Below, piece by piece: positions 1-8,091 of a DNA stretch of 64,000 bases. The stretch spans positions 1 through 64,000 of the forward strand of contig JBCAZH010000008.1 in NCBI GenBank assembly GCA_038533155.1, given 5' to 3'. A program made the position numbers and the translations under genes. How positions within the stretch are numbered: the stretch's first letter is position 1; each line of letters opens with the position of its first letter. The notes beneath the pieces are model-generated. The model searched no databases. It saw nothing but the letters and a program-made list of their open reading frames with translations, and was not told the origin of the DNA. The stretch comes from CALBPI01 sp038533155 (GTDB lineage: Bacteria > Pseudomonadota > Gammaproteobacteria > Steroidobacterales > Woeseiaceae).

Positions 1-109
1 CGCGGTCGCCGATGAACTTGAGCCAACCAGGAGAGTTCATCAACTCATAGAAGAAATTTGCATCCTCAAGCGCTATGGGTCTCAACCTAGTGCGTTCTGT
101 GGATAGCAA
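1..109 (-). CDS. GNAT family N-acetyltransferase, N-terminal fragment (cut by window edge)
   Basis: Reading the minus strand from a TTG at 109 gives 36 codons that stay open to the window edge. The peptide has the usual start of a RimJ/RimL-like GNAT acetyltransferase: an STERTRLRPI strand, an LEDANFFYELMNSP helix, then GWLKFIGDR. Such enzymes transfer an acetyl group from acetyl-CoA to an amine, but the substrate cannot be told from this piece. The frame is open further upstream to a TGA near 165, with no ATG, so TTG is the best start, preceded by a weak purine stretch. The catalytic acetyl-CoA-binding part lies outside the window. Recognition rests on the N-terminal motif only. Confidence 0.6.
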   Translation of the reverse strand, partial: MLSTERTRLRPIALEDANFFYELMNSPGWLKFIGDR

Positions 110-284
110 ATCAGTTCTCGCCAGCCGACCGGCTGAAGTTTTTATGTGTTGTAAATGTCATTCTCAGTCGCTGGGTCATTGCGATTCCTAATCTTAGCGA
201 ATTTCCCGAATTCACTGCGTGCTGAGTCTGTGTCTCGTACGTAACTTTAGTCACCATGATGTGCTCTTCTCAAGAAGAAAGTTA

Positions 285-1151
285 ATGAAACGGATGGCCT
301 GTGGCGCGATCTTGATTTTGATGGCTGGCGCAATTTTCGTCGCGGTTCGTTCAGACGTTGATGCGCCGCGAGGCACCGAACAACGTGGAATTCGAAACTC
401 AGAAGTCACGGAAACGCGGGTGGTCAAGCCAAAGATGTTGCCTGCAAGTCCAGCCCAACAAGCGCAATTGACCGTCTCAGATAGCGAGTCCCCATTCATC
501 GCTGACGACGTCGCAGGTGAGTATGCGATGGCGCATCAGCTACTGATCGATCGATATGGCGTTGAAGAGGCGGATTTTAGAGTTGCGCTTGGCGAGAACG
601 TCGGTGATTGGGAGACGCTGAAGTCCATGGTCTTGGTTCGTGATCAGGCGACAGGTCAGAACCACTCTCGAATCTTGTTCGATGTCGGCATGGCGACAGG
701 GGCACTCACTCGCGAGGAGTTGATCTCCATGTTGGAGCAGGGGGCGGTCACGGCAGACGAGGCGTTCGAGCAATCCGTGTTCTATGCCAATACCGACATG
801 CTGGACGCGCTTCTCGATCTTGGATTGAGTATCGACTTCGCCGCGGCTCATCCCGTCACCGGGGAAGATGCGGTGGGCACATTCGTTCGTCGGTTAGGTT
901 GGCAGCCGACTGAGACCGATTTGCCGACGGCGCTCACGACAATCGAACGGCTCGTACAAATGGGCGCCAATCCGACCGTCGGTCTCAACGCAGCGCTGCG
1001 AGGGGTCAACCCTTCGAATGCCTCGAATTCGTTCGAGATTGCGAGTGCGTTGCGGGCGCAAGGCGGCGTCGCAGATCCATCGATTCGTCAGCATATCGAA
1101 AGACTGCGAGACGACGACTTTCGCCGCAAGCTTCTTGAATTATTCGAATAG
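285..1151 (+). CDS. Exported or membrane-anchored protein with ankyrin-like repeats, function unknown
   Basis: 288 residues from the ATG at 285, which follows a purine-rich AAGAAGAAAG. An upstream in-frame ATG at 219 has no ribosome site. The N-terminus has a basic MKRM start and a hydrophobic stretch (about residues 5-20), so it is exported or anchored by one membrane helix. The next 60 residues look unstructured. The C-terminal half has helix pairs of ankyrin type: a segment with DMLDALLDLGLSIDF (about 185-200) and RLVQMGANPT (about 230-240). They are degenerate, and I cannot name a family. It sits 60 bases before a secreted cysteine protein on the same strand, so the two may be co-transcribed. 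Confidence 0.6.
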   Translation: MKRMACGAILILMAGAIFVAVRSDVDAPRGTEQRGIRNSEVTETRVVKPKMLPASPAQQAQLTVSDSESPFIADDVAGEYAMAHQLLIDRYGVEEADFRVALGENVGDWETLKSMVLVRDQATGQNHSRILFDVGMATGALTREELISMLEQGAVTADEAFEQSVFYANTDMLDALLDLGLSIDFAAAHPVTGEDAVGTFVRRLGWQPTETDLPTALTTIERLVQMGANPTVGLNAALRGVNPSNASNSFEIASALRAQGGVADPSIRQHIERLRDDDFRRKLLELFE

Positions 1152-1211
1152 ACCGGATTTCTGTTTGGAGGTCCGGTGGGATTTCAGAGGGACGTCACAT
1201 GGAGGTGACAA

Positions 1212-1748
1212 ATGAAATGCGTGAATATTGTTGTGGGCCTGATAGCGGCGTTCGCTGTCTGTTGCTCGGATGCAGAGGCCCAGTTCTACGACCAAGAGTC
1301 TGAGATTGTTGATGAGATTATCTCTGTCGGGACGCGCCCGGCGGGTTTCGACTTCGGTTCATTGGGTGGTTGGCTCAGTTGGTCCATTCTCGATATCGGT
1401 GATCTCAATGGCGATCTCAACAACCTTGGGAATTCGCTGCAGAACTTTCTCGATGCGGCCAACGAAGCCTCTGAGGAACAGTGCCGCCAACGTGTCGAAG
1501 ACTGGCGGTCAAGGTGTCATACACAAATGAATGTAAACCATGGCCTTTGCATTGCATCGAGTATGTTCTTGCTGGGTGCGCCAATTCGTGCGCTGATTCC
1601 CAGAGCCTACCAACGAGCATCTAACTTTGGAGCAGGACTTGTAGGTGGCTCTCGATGTGCGGGATGGAATGCACGAGCCCATATGAGTTGTGATGCTATT
1701 GCCGATTCAGATGCTGCCCCGCGGATTGCCCAGTGTGACGGCAGGTAA
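1212..1748 (+). CDS. Secreted six-cysteine protein of unknown function
   Basis: 178 residues. A very strong ribosome site (GGAGGTGA) ends 3 bases before the ATG. Residues 1-23 form a signal peptide ending at DAEAQ. The mature part has six cysteines, suggesting three disulfides in the periplasm or outside the cell, and a hydrophobic centre around residues 110-130. A VGTRP motif near the mature N-terminus resembles motifs I recall in small secreted proteins beside RHS-type loci, but this is a weak impression and no RHS gene is present. No family recognised. The upstream ankyrin-like gene is the likely operon partner. Confidence 0.6.
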   Translation: MKCVNIVVGLIAAFAVCCSDAEAQFYDQESEIVDEIISVGTRPAGFDFGSLGGWLSWSILDIGDLNGDLNNLGNSLQNFLDAANEASEEQCRQRVEDWRSRCHTQMNVNHGLCIASSMFLLGAPIRALIPRAYQRASNFGAGLVGGSRCAGWNARAHMSCDAIADSDAAPRIAQCDGR

Positions 1749-1875
1749 CGCCGCTTCTAGCCAAAGTGCTGCGCTTGCCCGGTCAATCACTGCCGGGCAG
1801 GCGCCGTACGATGATCGACGCGATTGCGGATAGGTGGATTCTTTGCGACTGACCTTGGCACAATGCACCCCAGCT

Positions 1876-2397
1876 ATGAGCAGTCAGGATTTCGAATCAA
1901 TGCGCGAGGCGCCAGCGTCCAATTCTGGACAACCCCCAGTCCGTGTCCTGTTCGTTTGCATGGGCAACATCTGCCGCTCGCCGACCGCTGAGGGTGTGTT
2001 TCGTCACCATGTTGAGCATCGCGATCTGAAAGAGCGTTTTGAGGTCGATTCTGCAGGGACGCATGCCTATCACGTCGGGGACCTGCCGGACTCCAGATCG
2101 CAGGCTAAAGCGTTGGAGCATGGCGTGGACCTATCCAACCAACGGGCTCGCCGAGTTTCGGAACAAGACTTTCGTGACTTCGATTGGATCCTGGCGATGG
2201 ACAGGGACAACCTCGAGGCGCTAGAACGCGTCGCGCCCGACGACGCGACTGCGACGGTATCTCTTCTGCTCGACTACGGCACGAATGCACAGTTCGAGGA
2301 AGTGCCCGACCCATACTACGGTGGTGCGCGTGGATTCGAACTGGTCTATCAGTTGATCGACGGCGCCTGCCGCGATTTTTTGGATCGCTTAGCTTGA
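1876..2397 (+). CDS. Low-molecular-weight protein-tyrosine phosphatase
   Basis: About 173 residues from the ATG at 1876. A GTG at 1834 and an ATG at 1900 are other possible starts. The signature CMGNICRS is the C(X)5R(S/T) phosphate-binding loop with the nucleophilic cysteine, and DPYYGG near the C-terminus carries the general-acid aspartate. Members of this family hydrolyse phosphotyrosine on cytoplasmic proteins. When they sit next to a BY-kinase they control capsule or exopolysaccharide export. No kinase or polysaccharide gene is nearby, so the substrate is open. It is convergent with rne, and a hairpin overlaps its stop codon. Confidence 0.9.
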   Translation: MSSQDFESMREAPASNSGQPPVRVLFVCMGNICRSPTAEGVFRHHVEHRDLKERFEVDSAGTHAYHVGDLPDSRSQAKALEHGVDLSNQRARRVSEQDFRDFDWILAMDRDNLEALERVAPDDATATVSLLLDYGTNAQFEEVPDPYYGGARGFELVYQLIDGACRDFLDRLA

Positions 2398-2419
2398 GTG
2401 CGGCGTACTAGCCGCACTC
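2396..2419. terminator. Hairpin between convergent genes, possible bidirectional terminator
   Basis: A perfect 9-bp inverted repeat (GAGTGCGGC / GCCGCACTC) with a 6-base loop starts on the last base of the phosphatase stop region and ends 14 bases from the rne stop. No U-tract follows on either strand, so it may act as an mRNA end-protecting hairpin rather than a true intrinsic terminator. Confidence 0.45.
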
Positions 2420-2433
2420 ACTCGCGAGCTGAC

Positions 2434-5184
2434 TCAGTCGTCGCTAGACCAGACCGTATACGTCTTGTCCGAGCTCTTTTTCGGCACCTCAGTTTCCCAC
2501 GGTAACAGTTGCGGCTTGTCTTCCGCTTTTGGCTTCTGTGGTTTGGGTGCTGATGGCACGTCTTGCGCAGGCGCCGAAGATGCCGCTGCGCTGGATTGCG
2601 AGGGTTTTTTCGAATCGGCATCCGGCAGAGCCTTCATCCGAGCTGTGTCGCCATCATCGCGACCCGCGGCTGCAGGCGCTTCTCGCTTGGGCTGAGGCTT
2701 GGGTCGTGGCTTTGGCTCGACTTTGGCAACAGGCGGGTTGCTTTCAGCAGCGCCTGTGTCGCTGCTCTTGCGCTCGCTTGCCGCGATTCTCGTGCGTGCA
2801 CCACCGCTCTCGCGCTTGCTGGGTGCCGACGGTGAACTCGATTGAGGTGCGTCTTTTTTCGCTGAATCGGATGGCTCTGTCCCAGCATTGCTTTGTCGAG
2901 TGTCGCGCGGTTGTGACGACGATTCCTGTCGATTCGTCGAACCGTTAGCTTTCGCGCGTTCATCGCTGCCCTGGTGGCCGGGATTGCCCGCATTGCCTGC
3001 TTTCGTGTCTGCGCTTTGCTCTTTGGTCTGCTGCGCGGCTTGCTGCTCGCCCGTCGGCTTCTTACGTCGACGTCCGCGTGAACGCCGCCGCCGCTTGCGT
3101 GGCTGATCTGCGTCACTCTTAGCTTCCTGGCTATCGGTAGCGTTGTCGTTGGGTGATGACGACTTGGGCTGGTTATTCCCCTGAGCGCTTCGGTTGTTGC
3201 CTTGCGTCTTACGTTGCGATGCGGGCTTACCGTCCTCTTCGCTTCGTTTGCCTTTCGACTCTTGCTTTGTGTTCCGCGCTTTCGGTTTATCGTTTCGCGC
3301 CTGCTGATTGCCACGCTTTTTAGGTCCGCGATTCGAAGAGTCCGTGTTGCGGGAATTGCGTCGTTTGGCTTCGGTTTTCTTACGTTCCGTGTTTCGTTTC
3401 GCGCGCCGCTCCGCATCGCGTTTCTTACGTTCGAGACGCTGTTTTTCCTTGGCCTTGCGTTGAATCTCTTCCGGGTCCGGCTCACCGAATAGCCAATACC
3501 AGATGCGAACAAACACACCAGGTCTTGGGCCGGTCGGTTGTGCAGCAGGAGCGGCAAGGCGCTTCGGGGTTGGTGCTGGCGTAGCGGGCGTTGCCACTTG
3601 AACCGCAGGTTGCTCCGGTTGAACCTTCTCACCGCCCCATTCGGTCGGTGCTTCGGTTTCATTCGATTCGGCTAGTTCAAAACTGGTGCCCGTGTTTTCG
3701 GCCAGTTCCACCTGATCGTCGCGCACGCGACGGATCTCGTACTTAGGTGTGTCGAAGGCGGGGTTTGCGACTAGAATGAAATTCGTGCCGTGCCGCGCCT
3801 CAAGCTTCTGCACCCAGTCACGCTTCTCGTTGAAGAGATAGGTGGCGATATCAACCGGTAGCTGCGCGATGACTTTCGACGTTCGTTCTTTGCGCGCCTC
3901 TTCACCGAGAACTCGAAGAATTGCTAACGCCAGCGACTCGTTCGAGCGGAAGTTGCCCATGCCATCACAACGCGGGCATGTCTGGTGAGTCGATTCGCCA
4001 AGCGATGGACTGAGTCGCTGACGTGACATCTCCAGTAGGCCAAACCGAGAGATCTTTCCAATCTGAATACGCGCCCGATCCGCTTTGACGGCGGCACGAA
4101 GTCGGTTCTCAACCTCACGCTGATTTTTGGAGCTATGCATATCGATGAAGTCGATAACAATGAGCCCTCCGAGATCGCGCAGACGGAGCTGACGTGCGAT
4201 TTCATCTGCTGCTTCGAGGTTGGTATTGAACGCTGTTGTTTCAATGTCAGCGCCTTTGGTCGCTCTCGCTGAGTTGATATCGATCGAGATCAGCGCCTCG
4301 GTGATGTCGATTACGATCGAGCCGCCCGAGGGCAAATTCACGCTGTGCGCGTAGGCTGTCTCGATTTGCGATTCGATTTGGTAGCGAGTGAACAACGGCA
4401 CTGGGTCGGAATAACGCTTCAGTTTTTGCGCGTTGTGCGGCATCACCGATTCGATGAATTCTTTGGCCTGTTCATAGGCATCGTCGGCGTCGAGGAGCAC
4501 TTCGCCGATATCGTTCGATAGGTAATCGCGAAGTGATCGTATGACCGCGTTGCTCTCCTGGTAGATCAAGAACGGGGATTCTTTGGCGACGACGACTTTC
4601 TTGATCGCTTCCCAAACAGCAAACAGGTTGTTCAAGTCCCATTCCAGTTCTTCGGCGGTCCGATCAATACCGGCCGTGCGGACAATGACACTCATGCCTT
4701 CCGGAATATCGATCGTCGATAGCGCTTCGCGGATCTCCTCGCGGTCTTCACCGGTGATCCGTCGCGATACGCCACCGGATTTTGGTTTGTTGGGTTTTAG
4801 AACCAGGAAGCGGCCTGCCAGGCTTACGAATGTCGTCAACGCAGCGCCTTTATTGCCGCGTTCTTCCTTCTCGATCTGTACGACGATGTCCTGGCCTTCT
4901 TTCAGGACATCGCGGATTGACACCTTGCCCTTTTCCGGCGGGCTCTTGATGAAGTATTCCGGGGATATGTCTTTGAAAGGCAGGAAGCCATGGCGCTCAG
5001 CGCCGTAATCGACAAACGCCGCTTCGAGACTGGGCTCGATCCGAGTGATCTTGCCCTTGTAGATGTTGGCTTTCTTACGAGCCTGGGAGGGGACCTCGAT
5101 GTTGAGGTCGTAGAGTCGCTGGCCATCGACCAGCGCCATGCGCAACTCTTCTTCTTGAGTCGCGTTGATTAGCATTCTTTTCAT
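2434..5184 (-). CDS. rne: Ribonuclease E
   Basis: 916 residues. This is the essential endoribonuclease that starts mRNA decay and matures rRNA and tRNA, and it is the scaffold of the degradosome. The start (MKRMLINATQ) is the canonical one. Residues about 35-120 are the S1 RNA-binding domain. The DNase-I-like catalytic region follows (IVIDFIDMHSS), then the zinc-link CPRCDGMG at about residue 405. Beyond residue 520 the protein is a long disordered tail: VFVRIWYWLFGE near 565 looks like the membrane-binding amphipathic helix, followed by an Arg/Lys-rich and Ser/Gln-rich stretch (residues 580-800) typical of RNA-binding scaffold tails. It is divergent from rluC across a long leader, the arrangement seen in E. 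coli. Confidence 0.97.
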   Translation of the reverse strand: MKRMLINATQEEELRMALVDGQRLYDLNIEVPSQARKKANIYKGKITRIEPSLEAAFVDYGAERHGFLPFKDISPEYFIKSPPEKGKVSIRDVLKEGQDIVVQIEKEERGNKGAALTTFVSLAGRFLVLKPNKPKSGGVSRRITGEDREEIREALSTIDIPEGMSVIVRTAGIDRTAEELEWDLNNLFAVWEAIKKVVVAKESPFLIYQESNAVIRSLRDYLSNDIGEVLLDADDAYEQAKEFIESVMPHNAQKLKRYSDPVPLFTRYQIESQIETAYAHSVNLPSGGSIVIDITEALISIDINSARATKGADIETTAFNTNLEAADEIARQLRLRDLGGLIVIDFIDMHSSKNQREVENRLRAAVKADRARIQIGKISRFGLLEMSRQRLSPSLGESTHQTCPRCDGMGNFRSNESLALAILRVLGEEARKERTSKVIAQLPVDIATYLFNEKRDWVQKLEARHGTNFILVANPAFDTPKYEIRRVRDDQVELAENTGTSFELAESNETEAPTEWGGEKVQPEQPAVQVATPATPAPTPKRLAAPAAQPTGPRPGVFVRIWYWLFGEPDPEEIQRKAKEKQRLERKKRDAERRAKRNTERKKTEAKRRNSRNTDSSNRGPKKRGNQQARNDKPKARNTKQESKGKRSEEDGKPASQRKTQGNNRSAQGNNQPKSSSPNDNATDSQEAKSDADQPRKRRRRSRGRRRKKPTGEQQAAQQTKEQSADTKAGNAGNPGHQGSDERAKANGSTNRQESSSQPRDTRQSNAGTEPSDSAKKDAPQSSSPSAPSKRESGGARTRIAASERKSSDTGAAESNPPVAKVEPKPRPKPQPKREAPAAAGRDDGDTARMKALPDADSKKPSQSSAAASSAPAQDVPSAPKPQKPKAEDKPQLLPWETEVPKKSSDKTYTVWSSDD

Positions 5185-5580
5185 TGTGCCCGTGATTCCA
5201 TTGCAGGACGGGCGAAGCGGGCGACATGATCATGCGTGCCGGAGCGGCTGCCGTGTTGGTGTCTGGCGCAATTGAAATGGTCGCAGGCACAGCTAGACGA
5301 CGTCCGATGTGCTCGATCCAGGTTGCGATAATGACTGCTAACAATGACATGTTGTTGTGGCGCCTGAAGCGCTTTGTTCTGTCGCTGCAGATCAGATCTG
5401 CTGCTTCGCCTCTACCGCGATTCGGCCAGAAAACGGCGTTCGCGGTGGTTGACTAAAAACTACCCAGGTTTGTCGGATTACCGACAGACCGTGATTCGGT
5501 TGACTCGGGATTGGCCTTCGATCACTCCAAATCGGAGCGCGTAAGTCCGGAGGCATGCCCTGCGGCAATGTGCCGAGACA
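5185..5580 (-). promoter_or_regulatory. Long 5' leader of rne (inferred)
   Basis: About 395 bases separate the proposed rne start of transcription from its ATG, with no convincing gene on either strand. In E. coli the rne mRNA has a leader of about 360 bases whose hairpins are cut by RNase E itself, giving autoregulation. The comparable size and the same rne/rluC divergence suggest the same role here. I did not fold the leader; conserved hairpins are not shown. Confidence 0.45.
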
Positions 5581-5585
5581 GGCAT

Positions 5586-5614
5586 AATATAACAATCGAA
5601 CCAGGCCACGGCAA
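5586..5614 (-). promoter_or_regulatory. Possible sigma-70 promoter for rne
   Basis: On the minus strand TTGCCG (5609-5614) and TATATT (5586-5591) are separated by exactly 17 bases. The match to consensus is 4/6 and 5/6. This would place the transcript start near 5580. Confidence 0.45.
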
Positions 5615-5626
5615 TCGGATAAGTAC

Positions 5627-6589
5627 TTGTCAGAGAAAGAGAAGCCAGCAACTCGCAACGTCGGGGTGCAGCATGTCACTGTGTCCGAAGACGGCGACGG
5701 GCAGCGAATCGACAACTTTTTGCTCCAGCACCTGAATGGTGTCCCGAAAACCCGTGTCTACCGGATGCTTCGAAAGGGAGAGGTTCGGGTCAACAAGGGC
5801 AGGGCGAAGCCGACGCGTCGCTTAATCGCGGGCGATGTGGTTCGGATACCGCCAATCTTCGTCGAAACCGCGCCAAACCGACGAGCTCCCGCTGGACTGC
5901 AGCGCTCGCTTGCCGATGCCGTATTGTTCGAGGATCGAGACGTCCTCGTCATCAACAAACCCGGCGGTATCGCGGTGCATGGAGGTAGCGGAATCGCCCA
6001 CGGGGTGGTCGAAGCGCTGCGACAGATGCGACCCGATTGGGCAGAGGTGTCGCTCGCGCACCGTTTGGACCGGGAGACGAGCGGTGCATTGGTGCTTGCC
6101 AAGCGACGGGCTGCACTCCGGCGGCTGCATGCCGATTTTCGTGAAGATCGGGTGAGCAAGACCTATCAAGCGTTGGTCGTCGGGTACTGGCCACACGGCC
6201 ACCATGTCATCGACCTTCCACTCAAGGTCACCGAGCGTCGCAATGGTGAACGCCACGTTGTCGTGGCGGCCGACGGCAAGCCTTCGGTGACCGGCGTTGT
6301 TGTGACCGATGCACGTCGCAACGCGTCGTTGCTGACCGTATCGCCTAAGACCGGTCGCACGCACCAGATCCGAGTCCATTTGGCGCATGTGGGCTTTCCG
6401 ATTGCTGGAGATACCCGGTATGGAGAAGCAGATGACAACGCGCGTTTTGGCAAGCAGGGCCTGCCTCGCTTGTTCCTTCATGCGCAGTCGATCGCTTTCG
6501 ATGACGGGGTCGGCGGGGAGCGGTTGTTTAGCGCGCCATTGCCACCGGATATCGCGAAGGTGTTGCCGCGATTGTTGGCGGGACCGTAG
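5627..6589 (+). CDS. rluC: 23S rRNA pseudouridine synthase RluC
   Basis: 320 residues. It converts uridines 955, 2504 and 2580 (E. coli numbering) of 23S rRNA to pseudouridine. An N-terminal S4 RNA-binding domain (GQRIDNF to about residue 85, with RMLRKGEVRVNKGR) precedes the RluA-type catalytic domain. The catalytic aspartate is in HRLDRETSGAL (about residue 150), and GRTHQIRVHL is the conserved late motif. I chose the TTG at 5627 because no ATG lies before the S4 domain; it gives an N-terminus slightly longer than that of E. coli. It is divergent from rne and convergent with maf, separated from maf by 3 bases. Confidence 0.93.
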   Translation: MSEKEKPATRNVGVQHVTVSEDGDGQRIDNFLLQHLNGVPKTRVYRMLRKGEVRVNKGRAKPTRRLIAGDVVRIPPIFVETAPNRRAPAGLQRSLADAVLFEDRDVLVINKPGGIAVHGGSGIAHGVVEALRQMRPDWAEVSLAHRLDRETSGALVLAKRRAALRRLHADFREDRVSKTYQALVVGYWPHGHHVIDLPLKVTERRNGERHVVVAADGKPSVTGVVVTDARRNASLLTVSPKTGRTHQIRVHLAHVGFPIAGDTRYGEADDNARFGKQGLPRLFLHAQSIAFDDGVGGERLFSAPLPPDIAKVLPRLLAGP

Positions 6590-6592
6590 TGA

Positions 6593-7165
6593 TCAAATGT
6601 CGACGCCGCTCGCTCGGAGTGCCTCGCAGACACCGATCAACGGTAGTCCGATAAGGCCCGTCGGGTCGGTCGATTGAATCGACTGGAACAGAGCGATGCC
6701 ACGTGACTCAGCCTTGAAGCTTCCCGCGCAGCCGAACGGCGTTTCAAAATCGACGTATGCGGAAATCTCGGAGTCCGAAAGATCCCTAAACCGAACTTTC
6801 GTGATGTCCATCCCGTGGTGTTCACGCTGGCCAGCGAGCACGCACCAGGCGGTATAGAAAACCACGGTTTGCCCGCGGCTTTGTGTCAATTGATCGATAG
6901 CCTTGCGTCGCGAACCTGGCTTCCCAAGGACTTGGTCTTTGAGCACCGCAACCTGGTCGGATCCGATGATGATCGTGTTGGCCGGTTGGCGTTCGGCGAC
7001 GCAGTGTGCCTTGTCTTGCGCGAGTCGATGGGCGAGCGCCTCGGCCGATTCACCCGGCGTCGCTGACTCATCCACATCGGCCGGGTCAATCTTGAAATCG
7101 AGTCCGAGGCGGCCGAGCAGGGAGCGGCGCGCTGGTGACGCAGAGGCGAGGACAATAGGGTGCAT
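6593..7165 (-). CDS. Maf family nucleotide pyrophosphatase (YceF type)
   Basis: 190 residues. Maf proteins hydrolyse modified nucleotides as housecleaning enzymes. The YceF branch acts on 7-methyl-GTP. The N-terminal LASASPARRSLL is the Maf signature, the middle GSDQVAVL carries the catalytic acid, and KAIDQLTQSRGQTVVFYTA matches the family. The neighbourhood (rluC on one side, yceD-rpmF on the other) is that of yceF in E. coli, which supports the YceF rather than YhdE branch. It is divergent from yceD, with about 60 bases between the two starts. Confidence 0.9.
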   Translation of the reverse strand: MHPIVLASASPARRSLLGRLGLDFKIDPADVDESATPGESAEALAHRLAQDKAHCVAERQPANTIIIGSDQVAVLKDQVLGKPGSRRKAIDQLTQSRGQTVVFYTAWCVLAGQREHHGMDITKVRFRDLSDSEISAYVDFETPFGCAGSFKAESRGIALFQSIQSTDPTGLIGLPLIGVCEALRASGVDI

Positions 7166-7225
7166 ACTTAAGACTCTCCGATTGCTTTGACATCAGTAAT
7201 GTCAGTCACTTACCATTCGCCGGCT

Positions 7226-7798
7226 ATGAGTATCACGTTTCGAACAGAAATTGTGCTGGCGGACATCGATGCTCATGGTTTGACGCTCGCTGGCAGCGTC
7301 GAACCTGTTGATTTACCGAAGATTTCTTCGCTTGTCGATGTGGCAAGACAAGATGCGGTGGCCGGCCCGGATGGCGCGCAGTTCCACGTGGACGTAGCGG
7401 CAGATTTGAAAGTGACTCCGATGGGCAAGCCGAGGCATTGGCGAGTAAGCGGGAACATCGCAGGCTCGATTCCTCTGGTGTGCCAGCGGTGTCTCGAGCT
7501 CACCGATGTCGATGTCAGTGGCGAGATTGCATTGGCCCTGGTCGCCTCGGACGTCGATGATGATGCGCTCGCGGCGGCGGTGCCAGACGCGGAGCGTTGG
7601 GATCATGATGCCGAGACTTTGGTTATCGGTGATCTGATCGATGAGTGGATTTTGCTCGAGCTGCCGATGGTGGTGGCTCATGAGCGCTTGGAACAATGTG
7701 GTGAGCTTGCGAAGCGCCTCGATGGTGCGGCAGCGCAAGCGGACACACAAACGCCGTTTGCGGGTCTGGCGGGGCTAATGGCCAACAAGACACAGTAA
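7226..7798 (+). CDS. yceD: YceD family protein (DUF177), linked to 23S rRNA accumulation
   Basis: 190 residues from the ATG at 7226; in-frame starts exist at 7187 and 7199. The family is found before rpmF across bacteria and plants, and is tied to 23S rRNA accumulation. The CQRCLEL motif (about residue 87) is the conserved CxxC. An acidic stretch (SDVDDDAL) follows, and DEWILLELPMV is the typical C-terminal motif. It begins the yceD-rpmF-plsX-fabH operon, 31 bases ahead of rpmF. Confidence 0.88.
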   Translation: MSITFRTEIVLADIDAHGLTLAGSVEPVDLPKISSLVDVARQDAVAGPDGAQFHVDVAADLKVTPMGKPRHWRVSGNIAGSIPLVCQRCLELTDVDVSGEIALALVASDVDDDALAAAVPDAERWDHDAETLVIGDLIDEWILLELPMVVAHERLEQCGELAKRLDGAAAQADTQTPFAGLAGLMANKTQ

Positions 7799-7829
7799 AC
7801 AGCATCGATATTTTTAAACGGAGACCATC

Positions 7830-8024
7830 ATGGCAGTTCAAAAAAGCAGACGTACGCCGTCGACTCGCGGTATGCGTCGCGGTCATGACAAGCTGAAGGG
7901 CAAAACGTTGTCGGTCGAGCCGACCACTGGCGAGAAGCATCTTCGCCATCATGTCAGCCCGGACGGCTTTTACCGCGGCAAACAAGTCGTCGCGACCGAG
8001 ACTTTCGACTCGGACGACGAGTAA
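7830..8024 (+). CDS. rpmF: 50S ribosomal protein L32
   Basis: 64 residues, start MAVQKSRRTPSTRGMRRGHD, the standard L32 N-terminus, with a GGAGA ribosome site ahead of the ATG. No zinc cysteines are present, as in the zinc-independent gammaproteobacterial form. It sits between yceD and plsX, the usual coupling of ribosome and phospholipid genes. Confidence 0.97.
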   Translation: MAVQKSRRTPSTRGMRRGHDKLKGKTLSVEPTTGEKHLRHHVSPDGFYRGKQVVATETFDSDDE

Positions 8025-8091
8025 TCCCGCAACGATCGCGACACCGCGGTCGGTGCCCTTGGCATGAGCCGCAGGCTAAGTCTCGGGCAGC

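Noticed and set aside
2634..3662. 342-residue minus-strand frame inside rne
   Set aside because: A shifted reading of the low-complexity tail of RNase E; composition is only Arg/Ser/Ala-biased.
7187..7215. TTGACA as a -35 box for yceD
   Set aside because: The hexamer is perfect, but the best -10 (TACCAT, 18-base spacer) would make the mRNA nearly leaderless at the chosen ATG, so I do not list it.
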